Of a stretch of 25,416 nt of DNA, positions 5,590 to 15,127 are shown in pieces. The stretch is from UBA1732 sp045114235. Its GTDB lineage: Bacteria > Verrucomicrobiota > Lentisphaeria > Victivallales > UBA1829. Position 1 is the first letter of the stretch, and the number at the start of each line of letters is the position of its first letter. The stretch covers positions 1-25,416 of the forward strand of contig JBGUKB010000049.1 of the NCBI GenBank assembly GCA_045114235.1. The letters are read 5' to 3'. Made by a program: the position numbers and the translations under genes. The notes under the pieces are model-generated. The model was not told the DNA's origin. It saw only the letters and a list, made by a program, of their open reading frames with translations, and searched no databases.

Positions 5590-8500
5590 ATGAAAAAAGC
5601 AGTCAATGCCACCACGTTCGTCGCCCTCGCGCTCGCAGCATCCGTCACGTACAACATCGTCCAGTACCAGCGCGCGAAGGGCATCCGCCCCGAAAAGCAG
5701 AATCAGGAAGACAATGCAGCCCAGTCCGTCGCGAACAAAGATGAAGCCACAGCCGTATCCGCCGCGACCGCCTCCGTACAGAATCCCGTTTCCGCAACAA
5801 AGCCCGCGTCCGCCGCACAGCAGATCACCGCCGTCACGTTCCGTTCCGCCAGGTACGACAAGTACGACGACGAGCTCGACATCTCCTTCACGACGCCCTC
5901 CTCGCTTCAGTACAATCTGCCGAAGAACATGATCGAGTTCACGCCCGCGGTCGACAACCTCTCGTTTTACGCGCATGGTTCCACGATTTCCGTGAGCGGC
6001 AAGTTCAAGCCCGGCGTCGCCTACCGCGTCCGCGTGAAAAAAGGCCTCATGGACCGTTCCGGCAAGGCCGCGCTCGAAAACGACGCCGTGTTCGACGTCA
6101 CGGTCCCCGAGCTCACGGAGAAGGTATCCTTCCTCACCGACGGCAGCGTGTTCCCCATCACGGAGAAGACGGTCGAGTTCCCCTATTCCGCCAGGAACAT
6201 CCGCAAGCTCGACGTCAAGCTCTACCGCGCGTTCGACAACAACCTCAACAACATGTCGAACAACTACGACTGGGACGACCGCGCCGACACGTCCAACATG
6301 CTTCTGGTCGGCGAGAAGACCGTCACGCTCTCCGATCCCCGGAACGAAACGGTCAACCATCTGCTCGACATCAACGACATCCTCGTGGTCAACGATTCCA
6401 ATCCCAATACGACGCGCCACTTTTCCGCCACGCCCGGCTACTATGTGCTCGAGGTCGCGTACGACAGGCAGTCCGACTGGGGCGACTACTCATACCGGGA
6501 GACCAAATACCGCAGCTTCATGCTCACCGATTTCGCGCTGGTCGCGGCCACGGTGTCCGACCCCGCGGGCGGCATCGTCCTCTTCGCGCGCCGCATCTCC
6601 GACGGCAACCCCGTCTCCGACGCCGAGATCGAGCTCTCCTCGGACAAGAACCAGCTCCTCGCGAAAGGCAAAACGGACGCGTCCGGCAAGGTCGTTTTCC
6701 ATGTGTCGCAAAACGCCATCAACAAACTGCATGAAGGGGAAAACGACAGCAATTTCCTGAACAGGACGGGCCAATTCGGCAGCCTCTACTCCGCGACCAT
6801 CCGCAAAGGAAAGGAATTCGCCTGGTTCCCGCTCGACCTCTACACGGGCAAGAACGATCTGGTGCCGCGCGCATTCGCGTTTTCCGAACGCGGCATCGTG
6901 CGCCCCGGCGAATCCTTCTTCGCCGCGGCGTTCATCCGCGACCCGACGGATGCCGAGCTGAAAATCGGGCACGAAACGCCGGATGGCTCCAGCAAGGAAG
7001 GGAAAGACAAAATGGGCTCGGTGTTTGCGGAAACGATCCCCGTCACGCTCACGGTCCGCAATCCGAACGGCAAGGAGATCTTCTCGAAACAGCTCACGCC
7101 CGACAAGAACGGATTCGTCTCGTCCGAGGTCAGGATCCCGGACAACGCCGCGTCCGGCTACTACACGTTCCGGTTCGGCACTCCCAAGCGGACCTGGGGC
7201 GAATCGCACATCCAGGTCGGCGCTTATGTGCCGGACCGCATCAGGACGAAGCTCGAGCACGCCCCCCTGCCCGCCGGGCCCGCGGCCGTGAAGGAGCCGC
7301 TGCAGGCAGTCCTCTCCGCGGACTATTATTTCGGCACGCCCGTGCCGTCCGCGTCCGGCAAAGTCTACTTCGACTGCTTCCCGTCCGGGAAACGTCCCGA
7401 CCACTGGAAGGACTGGACCGTCGGCGATTCGTCGCGCTTCAATTTCGACGAATACAATACGGCTATCGCGGTCGAAAACGGCAAAACGAACCTCTCCCTG
7501 CCCTCGTTCGGCTCGCGCGGCATGTCGTTCGACCCCGTTCGCGTCGTACTCCAGACGTCCGTGCAGGAGCCGGGCGGCCGCGCCGTGACCGGATCCGAGA
7601 ACTTCACGCTCTACCCGACGGACTGGTTCATCGGACTGAAGGAAAAGGAAGGCACGGACAGGGAATGCGTGCTTGATCTGGCGCTGCTCGCGACCGAACA
7701 GGGCAAGGCCGCCTTGCTCGACGCCGGGCGCGACATCAAGTTCACGGTCTGGAAGCGCTCCTGGGACTACGTGCTGGTGCAGGAAGGCGACGGCTACCGC
7801 AGACGCTGGAAGGAAACCGTTTCCGTGGTGGAAGGCGCGTCGAAGACGTTCACGGTCCCGCAGGGTGCCAACCTCGCCTCGTTCACTTCGCAGGTCTCGT
7901 TCGACCTGCCGTCCGGCTGCTACGACATCGTGGCGGAGTACGGCAGCGACATCCGCACGAAGATCAACGTGTGGCATTCCGCGGGCGAATCCGGCAGACG
8001 CACCGGCGACCCCTCCGGCCTCGTGTTCAAGACCGACGCGAAGACATACACGCCCGGCCAGACCGCCAGGCTCACGTTCACCAGCCCGTTCGACGGCGAG
8101 GCGTTCGTGGCGATGGGCGGCGTCAAGTTGGATTCCGCAAGCACGTTCCAGGTCAAGGCGGGGGAAAACACCGTCGAGGCGAAGATACCGGCTGACTGCC
8201 TGAACGGGATATTCCACGTCGGCGTGTTCGCGGTCGGCATGCGGAACGGCGAATACATGCGCGCCTCCGGCGACGCCACCCTCAAGCTCGACCACTCCGC
8301 CGCGCACAAGCTCAATGTCGGGATCGAGCTCCCCGGCATCGTCCGCCCCGAAACCGAGGCGGAAGTGACCGTCTCCCTCGCCACCATCGACGGCAAGCCC
8401 GCCGACGGCCAGGTCTGCCTCTTCGCGGTCGACGAGGGCGTCCTCGCGCTCACCGGGTTCAAGACGCCTGACATCTACAAGTTCTTCCTCCAGTCTGACG

Positions 8501-10635
8501 ATTCGTTCATCAGCATGAGCGAGACCTACAGCAGGCTCTTCCCGAAACTCAAGATCCGCCCGGACGGCACCATCGGCGGCGGCGACGCCCCTGAAGCCGC
8601 CAAGTCCGCGCTGGCGGCATCCCTCGTGAAGATGAAGGACTCCGTCCGCCTCGTCGTGCCCGCGGTCGCAGTCTCGAACGGAACGGGCAAGGCCAAGGTG
8701 ACTATTCCCGATCATTCCGGTTCGCTCAGGTTCATGGCGGTCGCCAGCTCGCCCGACGCCGTCGGCTCCGGCGAACGCGAGATCATCGTGCGCACCCCGG
8801 TCAGCCTCACGGTCTCCGCGCCGCGCGTGCTCGTCCCCGGCGACGAGGCGGTCATCTCCGTCCGCGCGTTCAACCACGACGCGAAGGACGGCGCGGTCGG
8901 CTTCAAGCTCGCCCTGCCCGACACGCTCCAGGTCATGGGCGACCAGCCGCGCATTGATGTGCTGAAGGCGGGCGAGACCAAAGACGTTTCGTTCCGCGTG
9001 AAGGCGCTCGACAAGACCGGCGAAGGCACGCTCGCCGCAACGCTGTCCGTCGGCGCGGAATCCCGCACGGAAAAGACCTTCATCTCGGTCCGCCCCGCGA
9101 CTCCCCCGCAGACCGTCTCCACGATCGCAGTCGTGAAGCCGGACCAGACACTCACGGTCGATCCCGCCGCCGGGTTTATCTCCGTGGACGGCGCGAAGCT
9201 CACTGTCTCCGCCTCGCCCGCGGTCGGCGTGACCGGCGCGCTCGACTGGCTCAACGAATACCCCTACGGCTGCCTGGAGCAGACCGTTTCCGGGGCGTTC
9301 CCGTTCCTCTCCTCCGCCGCGCTGGTGAAGGCCGGCCTGCTCGACGCCGAGGTCGCGAAGACCATGGAGCCGAAAGTGGCCGCCGCGTACGCACGCATCC
9401 TGAACATGATGGCGGGCGACGGCGCGTTCTCCATGTGGCCCGACGTCCGCAAGGAATGGCCTGAAGGCACGGTCTACGCTGCGCACTTCATCTTCGAGGC
9501 GAAGGCGGCGAAACGCGTCGCGATTGACGCCGCCGTGGAGAAGAGCATCATCGCCTATCTCCTGCGCCTCGCGAACAGCGCAGGCAGCTACAAACCCGAG
9601 CTCCGCGCCTACGCGGCCTACGTGCTCGCATCGGCGGGCAATAAGGATTTCGTGATCCCGGCGCGCAACATCCTCGCCGGAAGCAAGCCCGGTTTCGCGC
9701 AGTTCCTCGCCTCCGCCGCCCTCATCCGCGGCGGCCATGCCGGAGAGGGCGCGGAATCTCTCCGCGCGGCGCTCGCCGATCCCGACTGGCTCTACAAGAC
9801 TTCAGACCTCGTCGGGATCACCGACACGACTTCCCGTGCAGGCATGGTGCTGAGCATCCTCATGAAGTGCGATCCGAAGGGCAGCGAAAAGGCCGCCGCC
9901 GAACTCGCATCCTTCCTCGCCGGACGCATCCGCAAGGACGGCGAATGCTGGGGCACCACGCAGGCAAACGCCTGGGCTTCCATGGGGCTGGCGGCGTTCG
10001 CGGAATACAACCCGCCCGCCGATCCCTCCGGCGTCATGACCGCGGCCGACCGGACGAGGTACGAGCTCGCCGGGAAAGCGCTGAATGTATTCGAACTTGC
10101 AGCCGCGGGCGCGAATACCCTTTCGAACACGGGCAAGTCCGACCTGTACGTCCGCACCGTCGTCTCCGGCGTACCGAAACAGGCGAAGGCATCCGGCGGC
10201 CCGATCCGCCTCAAACGCGAATTCTTCGACGAGAAGGGCAACCCCGTCTCCTCGCTCAAGCACGGCGAACTCGCGTTCGTCCGCATCACGGCGGATTCCC
10301 CCGACGTGGTCGAGAACATCGTGATCTCCGACATCCTCCCCGCCGGGCTTGAGATTGAGGACGAGGCGCTCGCGACCCGCATGAACGCCTCCGTCCGCAT
10401 CCCGAAAAACATCCTCATGAACGGCCGTCAGGAGTTCAGCCGCACCGAAAAACGCGACGACCGCTTCCTCGTGTTCGGCAATCTCTACGGCTCCGCCTAC
10501 GCCATCTACACCGTGCGCGCCGTCACGCCCGGCAAGTTCAGCATCCCGGCGCTCTACGCCGAGGCCATGTACGATCCCGACATGAACGGCACGTTCGTCC
10601 CGGCTGACGGCGAGGACGTCTTCGAGGTGAAATGA
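5590..10635 (+). CDS. Bacterial alpha-2-macroglobulin with thioester (YfhM-like)
   Basis: The 1681-residue protein is a bacterial alpha-2-macroglobulin, a periplasmic protease trap thought to guard the envelope when the wall is breached. The thioester motif CLEQ is intact at C1228-Q1231 in YPYGCLEQTVSG. Before it are tandem MG-type beta domains, including an N-terminal one starting near ITAVTFRSARYD and a bait-like region. After it come the alpha-helical thioester domain and a C-terminal MG domain (VISDILPAGLEIED). Length is close to E. coli YfhM. I chose the ATG at 5590 (GGAAAG upstream) over 5515 because the promoter overlaps the latter. The N-terminus (KKAVNATTFVALALAASVTY) is an uncleaved-looking membrane anchor or signal without a lipobox Cys, followed by an Ala/Ser/Gln-rich linker. 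The stop overlaps the pbpC start by 4 bases. Confidence 0.95.
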   Translation: MKKAVNATTFVALALAASVTYNIVQYQRAKGIRPEKQNQEDNAAQSVANKDEATAVSAATASVQNPVSATKPASAAQQITAVTFRSARYDKYDDELDISFTTPSSLQYNLPKNMIEFTPAVDNLSFYAHGSTISVSGKFKPGVAYRVRVKKGLMDRSGKAALENDAVFDVTVPELTEKVSFLTDGSVFPITEKTVEFPYSARNIRKLDVKLYRAFDNNLNNMSNNYDWDDRADTSNMLLVGEKTVTLSDPRNETVNHLLDINDILVVNDSNPNTTRHFSATPGYYVLEVAYDRQSDWGDYSYRETKYRSFMLTDFALVAATVSDPAGGIVLFARRISDGNPVSDAEIELSSDKNQLLAKGKTDASGKVVFHVSQNAINKLHEGENDSNFLNRTGQFGSLYSATIRKGKEFAWFPLDLYTGKNDLVPRAFAFSERGIVRPGESFFAAAFIRDPTDAELKIGHETPDGSSKEGKDKMGSVFAETIPVTLTVRNPNGKEIFSKQLTPDKNGFVSSEVRIPDNAASGYYTFRFGTPKRTWGESHIQVGAYVPDRIRTKLEHAPLPAGPAAVKEPLQAVLSADYYFGTPVPSASGKVYFDCFPSGKRPDHWKDWTVGDSSRFNFDEYNTAIAVENGKTNLSLPSFGSRGMSFDPVRVVLQTSVQEPGGRAVTGSENFTLYPTDWFIGLKEKEGTDRECVLDLALLATEQGKAALLDAGRDIKFTVWKRSWDYVLVQEGDGYRRRWKETVSVVEGASKTFTVPQGANLASFTSQVSFDLPSGCYDIVAEYGSDIRTKINVWHSAGESGRRTGDPSGLVFKTDAKTYTPGQTARLTFTSPFDGEAFVAMGGVKLDSASTFQVKAGENTVEAKIPADCLNGIFHVGVFAVGMRNGEYMRASGDATLKLDHSAAHKLNVGIELPGIVRPETEAEVTVSLATIDGKPADGQVCLFAVDEGVLALTGFKTPDIYKFFLQSDDSFISMSETYSRLFPKLKIRPDGTIGGGDAPEAAKSALAASLVKMKDSVRLVVPAVAVSNGTGKAKVTIPDHSGSLRFMAVASSPDAVGSGEREIIVRTPVSLTVSAPRVLVPGDEAVISVRAFNHDAKDGAVGFKLALPDTLQVMGDQPRIDVLKAGETKDVSFRVKALDKTGEGTLAATLSVGAESRTEKTFISVRPATPPQTVSTIAVVKPDQTLTVDPAAGFISVDGAKLTVSASPAVGVTGALDWLNEYPYGCLEQTVSGAFPFLSSAALVKAGLLDAEVAKTMEPKVAAAYARILNMMAGDGAFSMWPDVRKEWPEGTVYAAHFIFEAKAAKRVAIDAAVEKSIIAYLLRLANSAGSYKPELRAYAAYVLASAGNKDFVIPARNILAGSKPGFAQFLASAALIRGGHAGEGAESLRAALADPDWLYKTSDLVGITDTTSRAGMVLSILMKCDPKGSEKAAAELASFLAGRIRKDGECWGTTQANAWASMGLAAFAEYNPPADPSGVMTAADRTRYELAGKALNVFELAAAGANTLSNTGKSDLYVRTVVSGVPKQAKASGGPIRLKREFFDEKGNPVSSLKHGELAFVRITADSPDVVENIVISDILPAGLEIEDEALATRMNASVRIPKNILMNGRQEFSRTEKRDDRFLVFGNLYGSAYAIYTVRAVTPGKFSIPALYAEAMYDPDMNGTFVPADGEDVFEVK

Positions 10636-12821
10636 GCCTCCGTTTCCACAGTCTCGTCAAACGGAAAGCCGTTCGCCTCGCAGCGGCGGCTTTCCTCCTT
10701 TTCGTGCTCCTCGCCCTCGCGGTCTGGATTGCAGCGCCGTACTGCGTGACAGACCCGATGGTCCGTCTGCGCCAGATCACGCCGACGCACACCTACCTCG
10801 ACCGCAACGGCGTCCCGGTGTTCTACGAAACGACGTACGACTACGAATGGCGTTTCCCCATCGAGCTCAAGGATATCGCCCCCGAGGCCGTGTCGATCAT
10901 GCTCTCAGCGGAGGACTATGCGTTCTACGAACACGGCGGCGTTGACTATCCGGCGATCCTGCGCGCGCTGTGGCAGGACGTCAAAAATGCGAAGATCATC
11001 TCCGGCGCATCCACGATCACCATGCAGCTCGCCGGGTTCGCCCTGGTCGACCATACCCCGAGCCTCGTCCGCAAGTTCAAGCAGGCCGCGATGGCGCGCC
11101 GCCTGGAACAGCTCTACACGAAGGACGAGATCCTGACCGAATACCTGAACCGCATCCCGTGCGGCGGCAAGGTCTACGGGATCGAGGCGGCGGCGCGGTT
11201 TTATTTCGGGCTTCATGCGTCCCAGCTCAACCGCGCCGAGGCCGCGCTCCTCTGCGGCATCCCGCAGATGCCGAACCGGTACAAGCCGAACGCGCATCCC
11301 GAGGCGGCGAAAAAACGCCAGAAGATCGTGCTGGACCTGCTCGCACACCATGAACTTATAACGGCGAACGAAGCACGCACGATCTACGAATCCGAACCGC
11401 TCCGCTACCGCGATTTCACGCAGCCCGCCGATTTCGAATTCAAAGCCGTGCCGGACGAAACGATCCACGCCGTCAGGCGCGCTCGAGCCGAAAAAACCAC
11501 CGAAGGCTGGTCGCCCGCGCAGGGCGAACCTGTCGTCTGCTCCATCGACGCCGATTTCCAGCGGGACATCCAGGCCATTTTAAAACGCCGCCGCGACGCC
11601 CTGCCCGGCGTGGGCGACGCCGCCGCGGTCGTGATCGACAACGCCTCCGGCGAAGCGCTGGTCTTCCTCGGCACGCTCGATTTCAGCGAGCCGGATGACG
11701 GACAGTACAACGCCGCGAACGCGGTCCGGTCCGCCGGGTCCACGCTCAAGCCGTTCCTCTACGCCGAGGCGGTCGAAGGCGGCCTCATCACGGCGGACAC
11801 GCGCGTGCTCGACGCACCCGTCCGCTACGGCGGCTACGCGCCCGGCAACTTCGACGGAACCTACCGCGGGACGGTGAAGGCGTCCTACGCCCTTTCCAAT
11901 TCTCTGAACACCCCGGCGATCCGGCTCGCCGCCACGCTCGGCGAATCCCGCATGATCGAGCTCGCGGACAAACTGCACATCCTCGCGTCCGACCGTCCGC
12001 GAAGCGGATTCGGGCTCTCCATGGCGCTCGGCAGCGCCGGACACACGCTCCTTTCCCTCACGAACGCCTACCGCGCACTGGCGACGGACGGCAAGCTCCG
12101 TCCTGTTTATTTCCGGCATGATCCCGGACGCGCCCTGCCCCCCGGTGAACGCGTTTTCTCCGCCGGGACCGCGCAGACGGTCATGCGGATGCTGACCTCG
12201 CTCCCGCTCGCGGGGTTCGAGGGGACGGCGGCATGGAAGACCGGCACGAGCAACAATCTGCGCGACGCGTGGTGTTTCGCCTGCACGGAAACGCTCACGG
12301 TCGGCGTATGGTTCGGCAACAAGGACGGGGCCGCGTCAGAAACGCTGGTCGGCGGCACGGCGGCGGCGCCCGCGGCGGGGGAGATCCTTTCGCTCGCCGC
12401 CTCGAAATACGGTCTGACGCCGTTCCGCAGCGCCTGGCCACGGGAAGACAAACTGGAAACAGTCACGGTCTGCGCGAAGACCGGGCTTTCCGCCTCGCCG
12501 GACTGCAAGGACACCGAATCCGCCGTAAAGCCCGCCGGGATCCCGCTGGCGGTCTGCAAATCCTGCGGCGACGCGGCATCCGCCGAAAACGCGTTCCGCA
12601 TCCTCTCCCCGATGCCGACCGTGTACGTCGCGGAAAAGGAAGACGGCATCCTGCTCGATCTTGCGTCGACGGAAGACGCAAACTGGTTCGCCGACGGCAT
12701 GTATCTCGGCGAAAACCCGGAGTCCCGCCTGTTCGCTCCGGGGACGCACCGCGTGGAGGCGGTCCGCGCCTCGGATTCCGCCGCGGACGCCGTGGAATTC
12801 ACGGTCGCGCGGAAAAAATAG
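10632..12821 (+). CDS. pbpC: Penicillin-binding protein 1C (bifunctional class A PBP)
   Basis: The 729-residue protein is a PBP1C-type peptidoglycan synthase anchored by one N-terminal membrane helix (about 15-36). The GT51 glycosyltransferase domain follows, with the catalytic glutamate E94 in EDYAFYEHGG and GASTITMQLA. The transpeptidase domain has SxxK at S370-TLK373, SLN at 424-426 and KTG at 536-538, so all catalytic motifs are intact. The last ~120 residues are the Cys-containing beta-rich PBP1C C-terminal domain (CAKTGLSASPDC...CKSC...ILSPMPTVYV). The ATGA overlap with the macroglobulin gene implies translational coupling. The same pairing is known in E. coli (yfhM-pbpC), where the two are proposed to act together in wall repair and protease defence. 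Confidence 0.96.
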   Translation: MSLRFHSLVKRKAVRLAAAAFLLFVLLALAVWIAAPYCVTDPMVRLRQITPTHTYLDRNGVPVFYETTYDYEWRFPIELKDIAPEAVSIMLSAEDYAFYEHGGVDYPAILRALWQDVKNAKIISGASTITMQLAGFALVDHTPSLVRKFKQAAMARRLEQLYTKDEILTEYLNRIPCGGKVYGIEAAARFYFGLHASQLNRAEAALLCGIPQMPNRYKPNAHPEAAKKRQKIVLDLLAHHELITANEARTIYESEPLRYRDFTQPADFEFKAVPDETIHAVRRARAEKTTEGWSPAQGEPVVCSIDADFQRDIQAILKRRRDALPGVGDAAAVVIDNASGEALVFLGTLDFSEPDDGQYNAANAVRSAGSTLKPFLYAEAVEGGLITADTRVLDAPVRYGGYAPGNFDGTYRGTVKASYALSNSLNTPAIRLAATLGESRMIELADKLHILASDRPRSGFGLSMALGSAGHTLLSLTNAYRALATDGKLRPVYFRHDPGRALPPGERVFSAGTAQTVMRMLTSLPLAGFEGTAAWKTGTSNNLRDAWCFACTETLTVGVWFGNKDGAASETLVGGTAAAPAAGEILSLAASKYGLTPFRSAWPREDKLETVTVCAKTGLSASPDCKDTESAVKPAGIPLAVCKSCGDAASAENAFRILSPMPTVYVAEKEDGILLDLASTEDANWFADGMYLGENPESRLFAPGTHRVEAVRASDSAADAVEFTVARKK

Positions 12822-12823
12822 CC

Positions 12824-12858
12824 TTTTTTCGCGTCTTTTTTATTAAAAAGCGAAAAAA
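12824..12858 (+). terminator. Weak AT-rich stem-loop after pbpC
   Basis: TTTTTTCGC (12824-12832) and GCGAAAAAA (12850-12858) are perfect inverted copies with a 17-base AT-rich loop, 3 bases after the pbpC stop. The stem has only three G-C pairs and no clean T run after it, so termination here is uncertain. Confidence 0.3.
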
Positions 12859-12863
12859 TCATT

Positions 12864-12891
12864 TTGCTTTTTCAGCAAGGCGGGTTATATT
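12864..12891 (+). promoter_or_regulatory. Sigma70-like promoter for glycyl-tRNA synthetase
   Basis: TTGCTT (12864-12869), a 16-base spacer and TATATT (12886-12891). The predicted leader is only about 50 bases, too short for a T-box. Confidence 0.55.
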
Positions 12892-12946
12892 GTGAGAAGC
12901 ATTTTTATTTTTCAACCCTCAAAAAAGTGAAAGTGTACTCACAATC

Positions 12947-14278
12947 ATGTCGGAACAACCGATTGATACCTGTATGGAAAAGATCGTCAGCCTGTGCAAA
13001 CGGCGCGGCTTCGTATTTCAGAGCTCCGAAATCTACGGCGGCTTCAACGGCTTCTGGGACTACGGCCCCTATGGCATCGCGCTGAAGCGCGCGGTCGAAC
13101 GCCAGTGGTGGCTCTACATGGTCGAAAAACGCAACAACGTGGTCGGCCTGGACTCCTCCATCATCTGCCATCCGAAAGTCTGGAAAGCCTCCGGGCACGT
13201 GGACCGTTTCGGCGACATCATGTGCGACTGCAAGAAGTGCAAGACGCGCTTCCGCGTGGACCAGATGCCCGACCCGACCACCTGCACGAACTGCGGCTCC
13301 AAGGACCTCACCCCGCCGCGCGAGTTCAACCTGATGATGAAGACCTACGTCGGCCCCGTGTTCGACGAAGACCACATCGCGTATCTCCGCGCCGAGACCT
13401 GCCAGCCGATCTTCCTCGACTTCCACTCCATCCGCATCGCCACGCGCATGCAGCTGCCCTTCGGCATCGCCCAGGTCGGCAAGGCGTTCCGCAACGAGAT
13501 CACGCCCCGCATGTTCACGTTCCGTTCCCGCGAGTTCTCGCAGATGGAAATGGAATTCTTCTGCGCGGACGAAGGCTCGATGGAATGGTTCGAGTACTGG
13601 CGCAAGGAACGCTGGAACTTCTACCTGAACGTGCTGAAGTTCCCGGTCGAAAAGCTCCACCTGCATCCGCACGACAAGCTCGCCCATTACGCCAAGGCGG
13701 CGGTCGACATCGAATACGAATTCCCGTTCGGCTGGGGCGAACTCGAAGGCATCCACCACCGCGGCACATGGGATATGTCCCAGCACCAGCAGTTCTCCGA
13801 GCAGGACCTCCAGTACCTCGACCAGTCCAACAATACGCGCTATCTGCCGACCGTCGTGGAAACGTCCGTCGGCCTCGACCGCATGGTCCTCGCCGTGCTC
13901 TGCAACGCCTACGACGAAGACCGCGCCCCGACCCAAAAGGAAGGCATGGAGGACGACGTCCGCGTGGTGCTCCACTTCCCCGCCACGGTCGCGCCTGTCC
14001 AGGTCGCGTTCCTCCCGCTCTCCAAGAAGCTCAATCAGAACGCGCAGGACCTGCAGGAGAAGTTCCTCGGCCGCTACCGTACCGAGCTGGACGTGACCGG
14101 GAACATCGGCAAGCGCTACCGCCGCCAGGACGAGATCGGCACGCCGTACTGCGTCACGTTCGACTTCGATTCGCTCGAAGACAACGCCGTGACCGTGCGC
14201 GAACGCGACTCTATGGCGCAGGAACGCATTCCGATCGAAGGCCTGCGCGCCTACCTCGACGAGAAAGTTCTCGGCTGA
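12947..14278 (+). CDS. glyS: Glycine--tRNA ligase, single-chain alpha2 type
   Basis: The 443-residue protein is the class II glycyl-tRNA synthetase (EC 6.1.1.14) of the eukaryote/archaea-like homodimeric type, not the bacterial alpha2-beta2 GlyQ/GlyS type. It charges tRNA-Gly in the cytoplasm. Seen: the N-terminal RGFVFQSSEIYGGFNGFWDYGP, a four-cysteine zinc-ribbon-like insert (CDCKKCK...CTNCGSKD), motif 2 with FRNEITPR (R182, E184), motif 3 with GLDR (309-312), and a C-terminal anticodon-binding domain (about 345-443). The glycine-specific acidic residues around METEF/MEMEFF are kept. It has its own promoter and a short leader with only a weak ribosome site. A tRNA-Gly gene lies about 4.3 kb downstream on the other strand. 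Confidence 0.95.
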   Translation: MSEQPIDTCMEKIVSLCKRRGFVFQSSEIYGGFNGFWDYGPYGIALKRAVERQWWLYMVEKRNNVVGLDSSIICHPKVWKASGHVDRFGDIMCDCKKCKTRFRVDQMPDPTTCTNCGSKDLTPPREFNLMMKTYVGPVFDEDHIAYLRAETCQPIFLDFHSIRIATRMQLPFGIAQVGKAFRNEITPRMFTFRSREFSQMEMEFFCADEGSMEWFEYWRKERWNFYLNVLKFPVEKLHLHPHDKLAHYAKAAVDIEYEFPFGWGELEGIHHRGTWDMSQHQQFSEQDLQYLDQSNNTRYLPTVVETSVGLDRMVLAVLCNAYDEDRAPTQKEGMEDDVRVVLHFPATVAPVQVAFLPLSKKLNQNAQDLQEKFLGRYRTELDVTGNIGKRYRRQDEIGTPYCVTFDFDSLEDNAVTVRERDSMAQERIPIEGLRAYLDEKVLG

Positions 14279-14320
14279 ACATAAAACGCCTCGGATCACA
14301 CAACGGGAGACAACAGGACC

Positions 14321-15091
14321 ATGAACGGCACGAAACAAATCCTGCTCGCGGGCTTCGCCGCCCTCTGCATGGTCCTGCCCGCGTGCCACACCCCGATCCC
14401 GGGGGAAGAATTTGCCCGCCGGATCCCGCTTGTCATCTCTCCCGAACCTCTGAACACGGTTTCCTACACGGCAGAATACACGCAGGACGGCTCCCTGCCC
14501 TTCATCTGCGAAGTCAAGCTCGGCACGGACGGACGCATCCGCCGCGATTACGTCTGGAAGGACGAAAAAGGCGCGGAAAAGAAAGCCTCCGTCGTCATCA
14601 ACGGCACGGAAGCGATCAAGTCGGAGGACGGAAAATCTGTCCCGGCAAAGGATACCGACAAAGCAATGGCGAAACTGTACTCCCGGCTTATTCTGAATCC
14701 CGCCTCGGTCATCTGCTCCGCGTTCGACATCGCACGCGGAGAAGATACAAAAACATCCCGTCCCGTCTGTTTCTGGACTCTGGAGCTTGCGGATGTTCCC
14801 GGCGCCAAGTCGACGCCGCTGTTGCCGCCGATGCCGTCGGGAGAATATATCGTGGCAATCGACACGGAAACAGATCGCTGGCTCGTTCTCCATGTCCGCA
14901 TGACAGAGGATCCCGACACGTTTTTTTCCTCATATTTCATGGAATACACAACCGAATCCGGCGTGACCTACCCGTCCCGCATCGTCTCCTCGACCGAGGG
15001 CGGCGCGCCCGTCACCTGCGTCATCCGCGACGTCAAGATCAACCCCGAACTCCCGGACGAGCTTTTCCGGCTCTCCGAACCCAACGGATAA
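14321..15091 (+). CDS. Putative lipoprotein, LolA/LolB-like fold suspected
   Basis: The 256-residue protein has a signal peptide with lipobox LPAC, lipidation expected at C22. I do not recognise a named family. The mature part is predicted beta-rich, with the run YTAEYTQDGSLPFICEVK, then RDYVWKDEKG, then ESGVTYPSRIV and a C-terminal VKINPELPDELFRL. The last pattern is common in LolA/LolB-like or DUF4292-like lipoproteins that carry hydrophobic ligands between membranes, so that fold is a guess. GGGAGA lies 10 bases upstream of the ATG. It is 42 bases after the synthetase gene and 36 bases before the next lipoprotein, with which it shares a similar C-terminal strand order, so the three may form one transcription unit. 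Confidence 0.75.
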   Translation: MNGTKQILLAGFAALCMVLPACHTPIPGEEFARRIPLVISPEPLNTVSYTAEYTQDGSLPFICEVKLGTDGRIRRDYVWKDEKGAEKKASVVINGTEAIKSEDGKSVPAKDTDKAMAKLYSRLILNPASVICSAFDIARGEDTKTSRPVCFWTLELADVPGAKSTPLLPPMPSGEYIVAIDTETDRWLVLHVRMTEDPDTFFSSYFMEYTTESGVTYPSRIVSSTEGGAPVTCVIRDVKINPELPDELFRLSEPNG

Positions 15092-15127
15092 TCAACGCTT
15101 TTCAGCTTTAACAACAGGATATTTCTT

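Noticed and set aside
6490..9738. 1082-residue minus-strand open frame
   Set aside because: Lies fully antisense to the macroglobulin; Arg/Gly/His/Val-rich composition is typical of a shadow of GC-rich coding DNA.
12892..12946. T-box riboswitch before glycyl-tRNA synthetase
   Set aside because: The leader is only about 50 bases and has no specifier or antiterminator structure.
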